A stretch of DNA of 64,000 nt from Chimonanthus salicifolius. Its lineage: Eukaryota; Streptophyta; Magnoliopsida; Laurales; Calycanthaceae. Every line of letters begins with the position of its first letter. Positions within the stretch are counted from its first letter, which is position 1. The stretch is from assembly GCA_013350335.1 (NCBI GenBank), contig CM023539.1:31730631-31794630 (forward strand). The letters run 5' to 3'. Below are positions 12,796 through 57,074 of the stretch, one piece after another. Both the position numbers and the translations under genes were made by a program. The notes under the pieces were generated by a model, which worked only from the letters and a program-made list of their open reading frames with translations, was not told where the DNA came from and searched no databases.

Positions 12796-13594
12796 AAATA
12801 AAATTTATTTATTAATTGCTCAAAAAGATATTTTTGGCTCCTCCCATGAGGCCTTGCTAGAATATATTATTTCAACATGATATTTAATCTGAGTCTACCT
12901 TTTCTCTATCCAAGTATTATATACTTCATTACTCAAACCTTTTCATGTCTCTTATCTGTACAGTGCCCTAAGACCATTGCATATTTAATCCCTTACATTC
13001 AATATGCTTGTTTGCATGAATTACTTTCAATAGAGATGAAAATTTGTCTTATTTCTTTAGATCTTATCAACTCACCAAACACATTTAAGATTTTATCTCA
13101 CACTAAGTGCACCACGTGGCATGTAGGATCCATTAGTAGTGGGGATGTACCAATATTAGATTTGTTCTTATAAAGAACTAAGATTATATATTTAAAGATA
13201 ATCTTTATTTTTAAAAACTTAGATATCTATTGGTATTAGGCATCTTAGTAGATATAGGTAATTTTTCCAATAATAGAAAGGACCCATTCAAGATATTATA
13301 TGACTAAACTAATCACCAAGGTATTCTCTCATCATTCACAATTTGTGTGCATCTCTATTTATGCATATATTAACTTAGAATGATAGATTTACTGAAAAGG
13401 TTTATAATTCAATACAAATCTATAAAAAACATCTTATTCAAATCAATCAAATCATTATTTCAAGTCTACTAATTTTGATCGCTTGAAGTTGTCATTTAAT
13501 TTTTAAACATTTGTCACTATTAAAATCATGACTCAAGACTCCATGCTTGTAGATAGCCCTAATAACATGGACCAATTTGAGTGTCACATAGGGG

Positions 13595-13700
13595 TTCTAT
13601 GTGTCTGGTTTGCCCTAAGAGCAGTAGGTATCACGTGTGGAGGTTTTACGTTGAGTTTTTCGTGATTTCTCATATGTAAATTCAAAAAAAGAAAGAAAAA
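13595..13700 (+). mobile_element. tRNA-derived SINE, 3' half, copy 3
   Basis: Matches the body of the SINEs at 10299 and 14367: ctggtttgccct...ggaggttttacgttgag...tttctcatatgtaaattc followed by an A-rich tail. The tRNA-like head is missing or too diverged. Confidence 0.6.
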
Positions 13701-14366
13701 TAGAGCATCATTTAAGTAAGTCTACATAATCGGAGGGTATAATTGTATCTTCCTAATTGCTTCTTTTTCTTAATTATTAAGTACACAGTTCTCAAGTGCC
13801 AGTTTAATGGTTGAACTATTGCAAAATATGGTTTGATCTTCATCTGTTAACATCTTCCTATTTAAATAATCTACTTTGTGCAATGGTTAAGGAGTATCTT
13901 TGCTTATTTTATAGATTTACAATTTTTAATAGTTGACTAAGTTGAAAATTAGAGGTCAAAATCACCTTGGTCCTATCTTCAAGCAGAATGCATCCATCTG
14001 CTATAATTAACTTGTTTAAGTATTATTTTTCAATCGAAGTTTAATAAGTTTGAAAACAGATTATTTTTGTAGTTTTCCATATTATTTTTTTCTTTGCATG
14101 CCACCTCAGATATGTCGTTTGTAGAAAGTAGAAACTTCTTTCCTTCTAACTTCCATGTCTACAATTGCAGCAACTAAGGCTTATCATTAGGTGTATACAT
14201 TCAATGCATTTCCTATTCACCAACTCTTGTGGGACCAATTACCTATTTTGATGACTATAATTAAGTCATTTTTTAATTTATATGGGTATAAATAACAGTA
14301 TATTAAATTTATCTATAGTTTGAATTCTAGATTGATGAAATAATTGATATCAACAATGTTATACAA

Positions 14367-14530
14367 TCGGTTGCCTCCCACCTCACGAAGCGGGAGGTAA
14401 CGGGTTCGAGCCCCAATAGCTTAATCTTGGTGTGCCCTACGGGTGTGGGTTCACCCGTGGGATTTTTACGTTGGATATCCCGCAATTTCCTACACATAAT
14501 TTTCTTTTTCTTTTTAAAAAAAAAAAAAAA
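14367..14530 (+). mobile_element. tRNA-derived SINE, copy 2, with TSD
   Basis: B box cgggttcgagccc, body ggttcacccgtgggattttt, then a poly(A) tail to 14530. Flanked by ACAATGTTATACAA (14353-14366) and ACAATGTCATACAA (14531-14544), a 14 bp TSD with one mismatch. The 5' end is truncated within the A box. Same family as 10299-10457. Confidence 0.88.
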
Positions 14531-14679
14531 ACAATGTCATACAACTTTATGATATTTAATTTTTATTATTTATCTTTCCATTTTTATGAATTTTCTTTTC
14601 TCTTTTTTGACTTATTTAGCTTTGTATCTTATAACTATACATCGATTGCCAATGTTGAAGGTTTGAAACTCAAATGAGT

Positions 14680-15890
14680 GACTTCAGATGGTTGATTATA
14701 CCTTACTAAATATGTAAAGAGAAGCTATAAATGATGGATGAAATTTTTTTTTTTTTTTAAAGAAAGTGGTAGATTCAGGTTAGTTGCAAGTCCAATCAAT
14801 AAAGCAAATCTTTTTTCTGCAATTTTAATTGGAGAATTTATAATTAAAATTTTAAATGGTTAGGGAATCAAATGAATCCAACACAAAATAATAAATAAAT
14901 ATTGAATTTGTATTAAAGTTTTCTTGATCAATTGAGTATGGGTAGGTATAGGGATTCCCTTATTAGTGTAACTTAACGAGTGGGAACAACCCATTGTGCA
15001 GTAGTAGATACACTGAAAATAGGTGTATAAATTACCCATGGCATGACATCTTTTCCCTTTGTTTATTTTATTACTGTTAAGCTTATATTTCTCTTTTTAA
15101 AAATTTGCTTATATTTCCTGAAGGTTTATTGATGAAGAGTGCCGCCTTCCTAATTAATTGATTGACAAGAGAAGAAGATAACAAAGAACTAATTAAGGGC
15201 TCAATCACATCCTATCTTGTAGATCTTAGTATTATATTTTCTATGAAATAATTATTTAATTAGAACAATATAAAACAAAGCCGGTTGAGCTTTTATTTAT
15301 TTATTGAAGAATCTTGTCTCTGACCAAAAAGTCTTAGGTCTATCTATATGTTTAGAAGTCATCGATTTTTCAATTAATAAAACAGGTTGAGGATTAAGGT
15401 CAAAGTTACAAAAAAGCCAGTAGCTCATGGCTTCTTATGCAATGGCACCCTATCCATGACCATGAGCACACAGTGATTGGACCTCTCACGTATATGAAAT
15501 TTGAAGATTCTGTAAGTTTTCGAAAGTCGTTCTCCTTCAAGGGTTGTTTATGAATTTTTTAAAGAAATTAATTTTATAAGAAAATTTATCTTTGAATTCA
15601 ATCTATTTCATCTGATACATGCCATAAACTTGGGCATCATGTTAGGCCATGAAAATTCAGTGTTATGCTTTTTCCATCAAAAATTTTATTTTCACAAAAA
15701 GTGATTGAAATGTCGTCTCGTCATATGAGAAAAAACTCCCTCTTTTTTCCATTAAATTTTCCTATCTCCGCTCATAGAAAATGAATAAGTGTTCTTCTAT
15801 TTCACGACATGTGGATTTGCATCTAAAAGAGAATTTGGAAAGCAATTATTCTGGATTGACCATCCTAACACAGGAATACTCTCTTAGTAG
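14680..15890. other. Intergenic DNA, no gene seen
   Basis: AT-rich with poly(T) and poly(A) tracts; no conserved coding or structured signal found. Confidence 0.55.
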
Positions 15891-15891
15891 A

Positions 15892-16170
15892 TACAGATTT
15901 TCGAATTTCCCATTTTGCCTCCATCTGCAGAAATCGATTCACTCATCGGTGATTGTCCGGTACACCGATGAGTAAACCGATTTACTAAAAAGTAAATCGA
16001 TTTATGTGTAAAATGATCCGGTCGGTGCACCGATTTGGACTCTCAAAAAATCGATGCACCGATTTCCAAGTGATCCGATTGGTGCACCGATAGGTGAACT
16101 GATTCACTGGAAAATGAACCGATTTCTGCGGATGGATGAGGGACAAAATGAGAAGTTCACTAAAATCCGT
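15892..16170. mobile_element. Foldback (MITE-like) element with CCGATT-rich interior
   Basis: Long imperfect terminal inverted repeats of about 45-50 bp: the left arm contains cattttgcctccatctgcag plus aaatcgattca. The right arm is its reverse complement with small changes (tgaaccgatttctgcggatg...caaaatgag). The interior (15940-16115) repeats (a/t)ccgattt and cggtgcaccg, and includes a nested hairpin ctcatcggtg...caccgatgag. No coding capacity. TSD not identified. Confidence 0.7.
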
Positions 16171-17639
16171 GCCTCTTAAAAGATAACGCCCGTATTAGGA
16201 TCTCCACCCTTATTCTTGCTGGCATATGGAAGAAGGGAAATTTTTGAGAGAAGTGATGCACCACTTAATTAAACATTTGGCCTAGAAAGAGAAGATCATG
16301 AATAAGATTATTCAATAGCTTTCTTGGGTAAGCATTGTTTTTTTATATCTTATTAATTAAGTTGAGTATCAAACATTTGAATGGATAAATGAGTTTAACT
16401 TGCTTTGAGTAGACTCAACATCACTAACCCATTTAATGAACAAACAAACAATGATTTGGAGATTAATAAGTCAAACTCAAATTATAAGAACCAAGTCTAT
16501 CTATCTACTCCAAATCGCCGATGGATGAAAGGAGACACCACAGGTGAAGTATGTAAAGTTATGTGCACTAACAAATGGTCCATTGCTGGTTCCATGGATG
16601 TAGCAATGATATCGTTATATTTAAAAGATGAATACCAATAAAAAAAACTCAAAACAATGATCCAAAAAAGCTTTTATTGCACGCTTGCATATTTTGATAT
16701 TCCTTGTGAACCAGGAATCCTATGGAAATTTGAAGGTTTTGCAACCGTGTATAATTTAGAATTTTCCTAAAAACTTCAAACTACCAAGCAGGCCCTACTG
16801 CTCATTTACATGAATCGAATGTCCTAAATGGGATGTGCCATAAAAACAAAAAAAAAAGGTTAAATTTGTGCAGATGAATAGTCATGCTCAGTGGCCATCT
16901 CACAAGCAATGCATCATGGTCCATCACAGATTGCATTGATGTGAAGAAAATAATGGTTTAAGGGTTATTCATCTAAACAATTGGAAAAGTTTTGGGGGCT
17001 TGTACTTGTCCCTTGAACCATCATCTCTTACTGCAAAACCAAGAAGGAAAGAGTTGTTGAATAAATAAAATAACCCATTGACCTACAAGTGATGTTGAAT
17101 GTTGTGGAAGACACTCATTTGACAAAGCTTCTCTCTAATATTTTAATTTGTCAAAATGAAGGGCCTTTCTTGCCAATTGTCCAAATAAGAAGTTATGCTC
17201 ATGGAATCCAAGTGAAAGTTTTTTCTTTTGTACTATTGGGAGATGCTAGGGGTCCTTATCCAATCATCAGCTGGCCTGTATCACACTAAGTTACAAACTT
17301 TATATTGTGTAGTTTTTTCACATGGTAAATGAATTGTCTAATATTTTAGTTCAACAGGAATGAGTTGGTCGGCTTTGGAGATGCATAAGGCTTTTGGAGG
17401 TTGGTCGGGTCGGCACTCGTAAACAGCTAGTTGCTTGTGATGGAAAATGGAAGTGAGAAGACACGTAGAGAACAGTAATTTCAAGAGAGGCATCATATTC
17501 ATTTACTTAGAATAGTAATTTTCATATTTCTTTCATTTGAATCGAGTGAGAAGCTTGAAAACATGCCATGCTATTAAATACCAATACTCAAAGAATCAAA
17601 ATAACAAAATAATAATAACAATAATAATAATAATATGAT
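16171..17639. other. Intergenic DNA downstream of VPS4, no gene seen
   Basis: Short open frames at 16405-16641 and 17089-17289 show no recognised domain or splice context. A TAA/ATT trinucleotide microsatellite lies at about 17608-17635. Confidence 0.55.
17608..17635. repeat. (AAT)n microsatellite
   Basis: Interrupted AAT/ATA trinucleotide run. Confidence 0.8.
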
Positions 17640-17821
17640 GCTAGAGAAATACAAAAATACCAAGAAAACACACCAATACAATAAAGAAAAGTGTATCATC
17701 ATTCAACATGAACACCATCGGCCCTATAGGAATTTTATGAATTTTCAACTAACAGTAGAAATAAATTCATTCAGAACAATAACACAAATACAAGTACATG
17801 GGTAGTGTATACCGTATACCA
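17640..17821 (-). other. Probable VPS4 3' UTR
   Basis: AT-rich sequence directly downstream of the VPS4 stop on the minus strand. It has several T-rich and TTGTATTGG-like stretches of the kind used as plant far-upstream and near-upstream polyadenylation elements. The exact end cannot be set from sequence. An ATT/TAA microsatellite lies at its distal end. Confidence 0.4.
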
Positions 17822-48990
<31,169 letters not shown>

Positions 48991-49700
48991 TTTTCGAACG
49001 CATAGAAACCAAAAGCTCAAGATGGTAAAAAATTCTCTAAGTAGTAAAAGAAACCCCACGAACCATGTTCTAAAATCCCAATTTTCCCTTTTTCCTTTGT
49101 CACCTCTGAAAAAATCTCCAAATGGAAATCAACAAGAACCCAGGACCACACGTTTCCTCTCTTTTCACCGTTCCAAACCCTATAGACCTACTTTTAATTC
49201 TCTTGGATTTCCCAGAAACAAAATAACCCAAACCCTTAAAGTACTTCGTTTCAAATTTCTGTTTCCGGCAAAATCAACGAACAGGAGACCAGGAAGTGGA
49301 TAGCTCGCTAAAGAAGGGAAGAGATCGAAGAGTGGACCCTGAATTTGTGATCCTGCTAAATAGAAGAGGGATTTAAGAGAGCGGACCTGGAAATTGAGAT
49401 CCGAGGAAAAGAATCCTAGAGAGCTATCTCTTCCTCTCTTCCATTGGAATTACGATCTTTCTTCGAAATGGAAAAATGCTAAGGAGAGGAGGAACTTTGC
49501 TTTTGGATGAATGAATTTATTTATTCCTAAAAAAATAAAATGAAGTGGAGAAAAAAGAACAGCGACAGCCACTGAAGGGAATAAAACGACGCCTTGTGAG
49601 TGGCTGCTCTTGTACTCGACGGAGCCATGTAAGCATTCGGCACCTTCTCCACTGCCATCCACATCCGCAAGCGGACTTCCACCAGCCGAGCGGACAGTCT
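48991..49700 (-). promoter_or_regulatory. VPS4 5' leader and promoter region
   Basis: Upstream of the start codon on the minus strand is about 500 nt of CT-rich, leader-like sequence. An A/T-rich aataaataaat element near 49510-49525 could serve as a TATA-like box. Possible 5' UTR splice sites exist (donor ccag|gtccgc near 49385, acceptor aacag near 49265), so a leader intron is possible. A short near-duplicate (about 49328-49350 and 49379-49401) lies in the leader. No promoter element is certain. Confidence 0.4.
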
Positions 49701-51228
49701 TGACTTTATTGTTTTCACAAATGTTTGTACAAATTAAAATTAAAATTTTCCATTATAAATTCTTTTTAAATTTTGATTTAAATAATCAAATTTTAGTAGA
49801 AAATAAATGATATGTACTTAATTCTAAATAATATTAGTCATTTGATTGGACATCAAAGGTCCAATTGAATTAAGTGACGAAAATGAAGACCAATGGGATA
49901 AAATTTTGGAAATTGCTTTTCAATTTTATAACAAAATTGAAGATAAAAAAAAAAAAAATCCTAAGAGTTGTAATGGGCTTTAAGCATCTCAAATTGAACC
50001 GTATACAGCAGAGATATGGGTTAGATTCTGCTTTAGTATGTTATGAGGCTCTAAGATCCACATTTGATGACTCATTGGTAAGGAGCAAGGTGAAGTGGCA
50101 AGAGTTACATGTTTTATGCCACGTCATCTTCTCTCTTATTTTAAAAAAATAACAATCTTCACTGATTGAAAGTTGTGGTGGCATGTAGCTGGATCCTAAA
50201 TTGTAATGAGCATCTAAAAGGAATGGACAGGTTGCTTTGGAAGATACTTTGAGCCAAAACATTTGTTGCATATCAAGTAACTTTATGCAAGCTAAATTCA
50301 TCAATACCCCATTGGATTTATGATATTACTTTTTATTTATTTTATTGTAGATTATGATGTAATAAACATGTCTGGTCCATAATCATCCAATCTTAGTAGA
50401 TCCAAGATTCATGCATGTAGTAGGTGCATGGATTGTAGATCCACCAATTTAGTCGTTAGATCCAATGTTATGAGAACAGAATCGTCAAATGAACCGTCAT
50501 TCAAGGAAGGTTGGGTTCAACCAGGTTCAACCGTAGTCAAAGCAAATCAAGCTCGTGCCTATCAATATATTATTATAAATAATATTATATATTCATAAAA
50601 AAAATTGTTTTCACAAACACAATTATAAATCTAAAAGCTTTTAATCTAACATCTAAGATCTCAAAATCTAAATATCCATTCTTCAATAATACCATCAAAA
50701 TAAAAAGTTTCATAATCTAAAATATCATTTAACAACTTATTGCTAATTTATATCCAAAACAATTCAATGAGTCAATATTAGTTAATGTCTAAAAAAATAT
50801 TTAAATTCCAAAGTCATCATAAACCCTAAAAGAACCAATATCTTCATTCATTTTATCATGGAACAAACCAAGTTTTCCGCTTCATCTCCCTCAAATACAC
50901 TGAAATTGAAGAAAACACATGTATGAGAATATTATATATGTAATTCCATTTTATATAATCTAAATTCAAGTAATATTATATCAACATTCAACAATGATTA
51001 TAATTTAAATTATCATACATAAATCATCTTCCTCAAATTGAGTCATAACACTCATAGATTGTTTCATTCTTTCCCAAGTTTGTAGTTCCTCCTCATTTAA
51101 TACGGGTGGCTCTAACTCAACTATCCAATCGTCTAATATGTCGATATCTTCTAAAAATATTGGATCAAAACATATTCTTTTTTTCGAATTTCTATTAAAA
51201 TAAAAATATTACACAAATATCAATCAGT
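49700..51228. other. AT-rich DNA upstream of VPS4, no gene seen
   Basis: Short open frames only; no domain recognised. It may include distal promoter of VPS4. Confidence 0.5.
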
Positions 51229-51808
51229 TGTTGATACCTTTGTCATGTAAGGCTAAATATGACCCACATTAAATTTGGAGCTCCACATAGAGAATCTTAA
51301 ATCAGAGAAACTGTGTTTAAATAAAGAAAGTCTATTTTAGGAGAGTTCTAAATAGGGTTAGTTTCCTATTTTGATGGGAGTAGGAAAGGAAAGTTCTAAT
51401 TGCCTTAGGAGTCCTCCATCTGCTTATAAAAGGGTCTTTCTATTATTATCCATCACCTTAAGACAACTCAGTGTTCTCAAAATACTATTCACGAAATTGG
51501 TAGAGGGCATTAAGGAGGAAAGAGGTAGAAACTCCAAGGTGTATGTTTTCTCTTGCTTTTGGACTTCAGGAAGCATTGACATATCAAAGGGAAGACAGAT
51601 CTCACTATTCTTCTTCAATGGATCCGGGTATGTCTTATTGTTATGATGTTTATGATTTCCGCATTAAGTTTGATCCGCGTTTCAAGCATTAATCCATCTA
51701 GATCATGTGGTTATGTTGTTCGGGTATGTCGAATATTAAGTTTAATGATAAATGAATGTATGATTGATTCTCAATCAATAAACTTTGATATTATGATGAA
51801 GTATTACA
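51229..51808 (+). repeat. 5' LTR of copia element (580 bp)
   Basis: Starts TGTTGATACC and ends ATTACA, followed two bases later by tggcatcaagagc (similar to the initiator-Met primer site TGGTATCAGAGC). A TATA-like cttataaaaggg lies at about 51424, followed by leader-like sequence. Confidence 0.75.
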
Positions 51809-52282
51809 TGTGGCATCAAGAGCTTGGTTCATAGGATCAATTTATGCTTGAAATAAAGAAAAATTAAAGAAACATAAATTTTTGGATCTCGAGGAAGAAA
51901 ACAACCTTGTTCCATCACTGACCGATTGGTGCAGCTAATTGATCGGCCAGAGTCATAATGGCCTGGATATTTTATGGACCTTAAAGTTTATAGATTTTAA
52001 AATTTGGATGATTTATGGATTTTAAAATTATGAATTTTCCTTTTATATTTTTGGCAAATCTTAATGATTTATGGAATTTAAAATTCTATAGACCTTAAGA
52101 TTATCATTAATGGACTTTTGAAATTATGAGGTTTTTTCCTCTTATGTTTTTGGGAAACCAATCTACCCTAATAAGCAAAGCTATTATTTTTTACCTAATA
52201 CCATATTATGATACGATTTGGTTAGTCACCAAAGTGGTCCAATCGGAATGTATTTGGACATCAAATCATATAACTGTGGTCG

Positions 52283-52637
52283 AATACATAGTTTATGGTC
52301 TTTCTCTCTTTTCTTTCTCACTTTCGAACTCAATCCATAGATTGGTTCTTTATGAGTTTTCATCCCTCCTCTCTCTCTCACAACTCAATTCATCTGATTT
52401 GTTGTATTTGATTCCCCAAGTGTATGCACGAGAGAGAGAGAGTGGTTCTTTTGTTGGTCCTTTTTTAAATTCACTGATAATGATGAAGGTCCAACTGATC
52501 ATACCGAAGGATACCAACTGGTTGCATAAATATTGGTTTATATAAAGAAGGCAACCAGTTACAACAACAGTAATGTATCGACAGGTCGGGCGCACCGAAA
52601 GGTCGGTGACTAGAAATGTTACCGTTCAACAACCAGA
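52283..52637 (-). repeat. LTR copy B, remaining part
   Basis: Homologous to about 53395-53740 of copy A, with shared phrases tccgaaggatacca/tactggttgcataaa-like and gactagaaatgttaccgtt. It stops at caaccagac exactly where copy B resumes (cgaccgttg) at 54486. Confidence 0.6.
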
Positions 52638-54485
52638 CATAAAAGTTCTCATTTTCAATGTGCTAGAACATCGTGATTGACCTTAGAGAGAGGGAGGGGG
52701 GGGGGAGGGAATCTCATTTTTAATGGTGTTTACAAATTTTTTTATTTAAAGTACAACGGAATGTTTATCAAGAGATTTGTTTAGTGTGATAATTTCATTA
52801 AGTGAGCATACTAAGATTATGACCCTTTATATAAACTTTGATTATCGATGCTTGTGCGCAATGTATATAATGAGATAATCAATATGCAAAATGATGTGTG
52901 CTAAAAAGAGTATTTAAATACTAAATACAAACACAAATAGATCAAACATGACAAGACCAATTTAAAGTAGTTCGGTTAGCCAACTTACATCCACTGTTAG
53001 GACTCGCTCAACCTTGAACTATCCCCAAAATCCACTAAGTGGGGACTTAGACCCTTATAATTAGAGTAGAAATTCAACCTCATTCAATCGGTAGTGAATT
53101 TCACCCACCATTGTCGAATAAGAATTTCACCTATCAAATTGACTGGGAGTTCCACCCATCTTTGTGCTGGAGACACCGCACCAAAATTTTTTATAGTGGT
53201 TCTGGGGCACCTCCCCTTAATCCACTCTGGAACAAAGGTTTTAAATAAAATTAAAACTAAGAGGCACTTGCCTTTGAAGCTCTTTCTTTTGATATGTGTT
53301 TCTTCGAGATCCTACCCATGTATGCCGATGCTCGCCTTATAGTCGTCGTTTAGCAATCATAGTTCATGGTGTCAAGGAAACTGTTTCTACCAAATATTTC
53401 CTAGTTTATAGTTCTCTCTTTCTCACTTTCAAACTCAATCATGAGATTGGTTGTTTATGAGTTTTCACATTTCCTCTCTCTCTCACAACCCAATCAATTT
53501 GATTGGTTGTATTTGATTCCTCTAGTGTAAGCACGAGAGAGAAAGTGATCTTCTGTTGGCCCTTGTTATGCTCACTGATAAAGATGAGGGTCCAATTGAT
53601 CCGTCCGAAGGATACCAACTGGTTGCATAAAGGCTGGTTTATATAGCGAAGGCAACCAGTTGTAGTAACGGTAATTTACTGATAGGTCGGTCGCACTGAG
53701 GTGTCGGTGACTAGAAATGTTACCGTTACAATTCCGACCATTGTGCATTAAATGCACTCCCAACGGTAATATCTTTCTTGGTCGACATGTTGTTTGTTGC
53801 CAATGGGTCGACACTTATGGTACTGAAGCGCGGGTCCATACGAGAGGCTCGTTCTTGTGCAAAACATGCTTGACAATAGTTTCAACTTAGAAACCTGTTA
53901 CCTAGAACTACTTGTCGTCCATTACCGAGTGGTCAGTCCTGATACTCTCGACCGGTCTTTGATTGCCCATATGTCTATTTCTACGTGAGTCCACATGAGT
54001 TCAGAGTTTCAGAACTCAAGATCTTGATTAAGTAGTAGTTGACCACGAGAGGTCGTTTCAGCCTTTTCTGAAGAATCGGTGCATACTGAGACTCTCGATG
54101 AGAGGCAGACCAATCTTTGACCACGATAGATTGATTCTGACTACAACGAGGGGTCGGTGAGATAGACTGGTCGTGCTGACAGTGAACATAATTCATATTT
54201 CCAAATTTGCTTCCATTTTTCTATCAAACATCCTCACTAGGCTTTTTATGATTTAACTATTTGTTCTTCTAAGCCTAAGGATATTTCTCTCTAAAGTGTG
54301 GGTACCACCTAAAGTCATCTATAAACATAATACCTATTTTGTGATTGCCATAACGATGAGCTTCAATTTGGTGGAGCATAATATTTACTTTTGATCATCT
54401 TATGTGTTTAAGCTTTTGGCAAGTGCTTCTTTCCAATACATTGAATTGACAAACATGGGGTCTTGGCCAAGCCGAGGCACTAACA
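52638..54485 (-). mobile_element. LTR (copy A) inserted within LTR copy B
   Basis: Ends ccgaggcactaaca at 54485, so on the minus strand it starts TGTTAGTGCC. It contains the TATA-bearing segment ggtttatatagcgaaggcaa (about 53635), which matches ggtttatataaagaaggcaa at about 52535. The far end is near 52638-52660 (possibly tgtgctag at 52659). Immediate flanks cagac and cgacc are a rough TSD. Confidence 0.55.
52690..52708. repeat. G-run simple repeat
   Basis: gaggg followed by a run of about ten G and aggga. Confidence 0.7.
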
Positions 54486-55249
54486 CGACCGTTGCCCAAT
54501 AATGCACTCTCGACAGTAATATTATTTCTCGGTCGACATGTCGTTGTAGCCGATGGGTCGACAGTAATGGCACCGATAGGTCGGTCCATACAAAAGACTA
54601 GATTTGAGGCAACACCATGTTGACAGAGTTTCATGTCTTGAAACTTGTCATACCCAGAACGACTTGTCTCCCTTTACCAGAGATTGGTCCTTGCTACTCT
54701 CGATCGGTTTTGAACCACCGATATGTCTGTTTTCTCGAGAGCCTACCTAAGTTCTAAGTTCCAGAACTCAAAAATCTTATTGACTAGTCATTGACCACGA
54801 GGAGTCGTTTCAGCCATTCACCGAGGGGTCGGTGCATACGAGACTCTCAATCAGAAGCTTACAGAACCTATATCAATCTGGTCGACCAGTCTTTAACCAC
54901 GATGGGTCGATTTTATCTCCATTGAGAGGTCGGTGAGAACTACTGGTCGAGCTGACAGTGAAACCAAATACATATTTTTAAGTTGGATTCTAATTCACTA
55001 TCAAACTTTCTTTAGGCTCTTTATGATTTAACCATTTGTTCCACTAAGCCTAGGGATGATCCTCTCTAAGGTGTGGGTATCACCTAAAGTCATCTATGGG
55101 AAAATACATATTTTGTGATTGCCATAACAATGAGTTTCAATCCTGTCCTTCTCTCTTGATCACTTTTGGTCTTCAAGGTTCTAGCAAGTGCTTCTTTCCG
55201 AGTAATGGAATTGACAAACATTGGGACTTGCCAAACCAACGTACTAACA
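54486..55249 (-). repeat. 3' LTR (copy B), first part
   Basis: Homologous to copy C along its length. It is cut at 54485/54486 by the end of copy A. Its missing continuation appears at 52283-52637. Confidence 0.75.
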
Positions 55250-55681
55250 ATCTCACTCTTTGTCAATTTAATGACAAAACCTAGAAGCTAACCCATTTAC
55301 AATCCCACCCTTATTACATCTCATTTGAATACAAAATATTACATTAATTACATGTATATATTCAAATGGAAAACATGACTATGATCTTCGCATATTCTTA
55401 TTCAGCTTCTTCATTTCATTTTTCCTGTTCAAGTACATAATGAAATAACACTAGAAAATCATTAGAGGGGTTAGTTCCAAATCATAAATATGCATTCATG
55501 GACGAAACAAGATTTGTATTTAAGCTCCCCTATACTCCCTGATTTCTTAGTGACCAACACTACCCATAGCTTATCTAAGCTACTAGTGTTGAGAAGATTT
55601 CTCCCCAATCTTCTTTGAGTTTGATCTCCCAAACTCCAAGCATAGACATACTCCTATGTCTAGCATTGTAATGCCCACCCT

Positions 55682-55702
55682 TTTTCACTTCCATAAATCA
55701 GA

Positions 55703-55747
<45 letters not shown>

Positions 55748-55775
55748 TGAAAGAGGACGGGCAGTCACGACGAGT
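55682..55775. repeat. (AT)n microsatellite flanked by inverted repeats
   Basis: An (AT)n run at 55704-55745 is flanked by tgcccacccttttt/cactt on the left and aagtgaaagaggacgggca on the right, near-complementary arms of about 19 bp. It could form a long hairpin at one end of the solo LTR. Confidence 0.75.
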
Positions 55776-57074
55776 TAAGTCCGAGTTTCCAAAACTCGAC
55801 CCTTAACTTGCCACTATTACGTGTGCATTGACTAAGTCCACTAAAATATTTTCACACGCTTTTCTTAATGCTTGCAGAATAATTTTTATGAATAAGATGT
55901 TATTCATTCTCTTGTCATCATTAGGCAAGGAAAGCCAATCACCATAAAATTCCAATAAACTTAAGGATTATCAAACCATAGCAAATAAGTTTTAAGTTAT
56001 TAAAATCCAAAATATAAATCCTCCAAATACATCATTTTAATAAAAAACTAAGTAATATAAACTTAAGTCTTCCCAAGCTCCTATGCTTGGCTCCCTTCTA
56101 GTCCCACATCCTTTTCCTTATTATTTCATGTTCCATCATCTATAGGGTAAAAGTAGGGTATTAGTCAACATACCGAGTATGTATTCCAATTAGGGTTATG
56201 GTATACATAAGAGTAATACTAAAATACCATAAATCAAGGGTTTATACATCATTAATGGCATATTTGTAAAAAACCATCTTATAAGTAATAAAACAATGCA
56301 TGATGTCCATATAATAATCATATTAACATAAGTGTTATGTCATGGGTGTCAATGCCAAATGAAATCACACCCAATGTCCATACTCAATCACATCATAAAT
56401 CAATCAATGGTTTCCTACGCTAATTATGTGCACAGTGTTTGAGACGGCAACCACTAGGGCACTGTATATCCATTCACAAATTAATCGGGATTACAGATGG
56501 AGTGTGATCTCTTCTCTCTGCACAGGATTTTGGGACTGACTACCCAGGAACTCTTTTGCCCAATTACGCTGTAGCTTTTTTATCAACTGGACGCGGGCAA
56601 ATATCAACAGTTCATATAACTTTATATGAGCTAATCTCAAGCCCAAGTTATGTCTGGACCGCTCAGAACTTGGCTTGCTGGTCATATGTTTTCCATCCCA
56701 TGCCATGCATGACGTAATGTATGTAAGAATGTCTTTACATTTAGAAATACCTAATATCATTGGAAATCAACTCATAATCATATGCACTTTATTTAGCCAA
56801 TGCAATCACCCTATTTTTAAATAAAACAAGTGTCATAATATATTCCATAGTGTTCTCAATGAGGTAGGAATCCTACTAATGTCCAATATACTATCATTTT
56901 TTGTTTTGCAAGGATAACGTTAACGATTGCGTGAGATGAATCGCAAACTCTTTGCGAACCTCTTTACCTCATCAAATTCAAACATACATATTAGTTTGAT
57001 CTTCCATTTAATTTCATCACCCCCTTCCATCCTACCAGATAAGCAGAGGCATTTGGAGGATAATCCAAAAAATA

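Noticed and set aside
15781..15975. 64-codon open frame near the foldback element
   Set aside because: It reads into the foldback arm and has no conserved features.
16405..17289. Two short open frames downstream of VPS4
   Set aside because: No homology recognised, no splice or start context, and lengths expected by chance in AT-rich DNA.
48991..49057. Upstream ATG extending VPS4 by 23 residues
   Set aside because: It would add a hydrophobic N-terminus unlike the family. The downstream MYSNFKEQ start is conserved.
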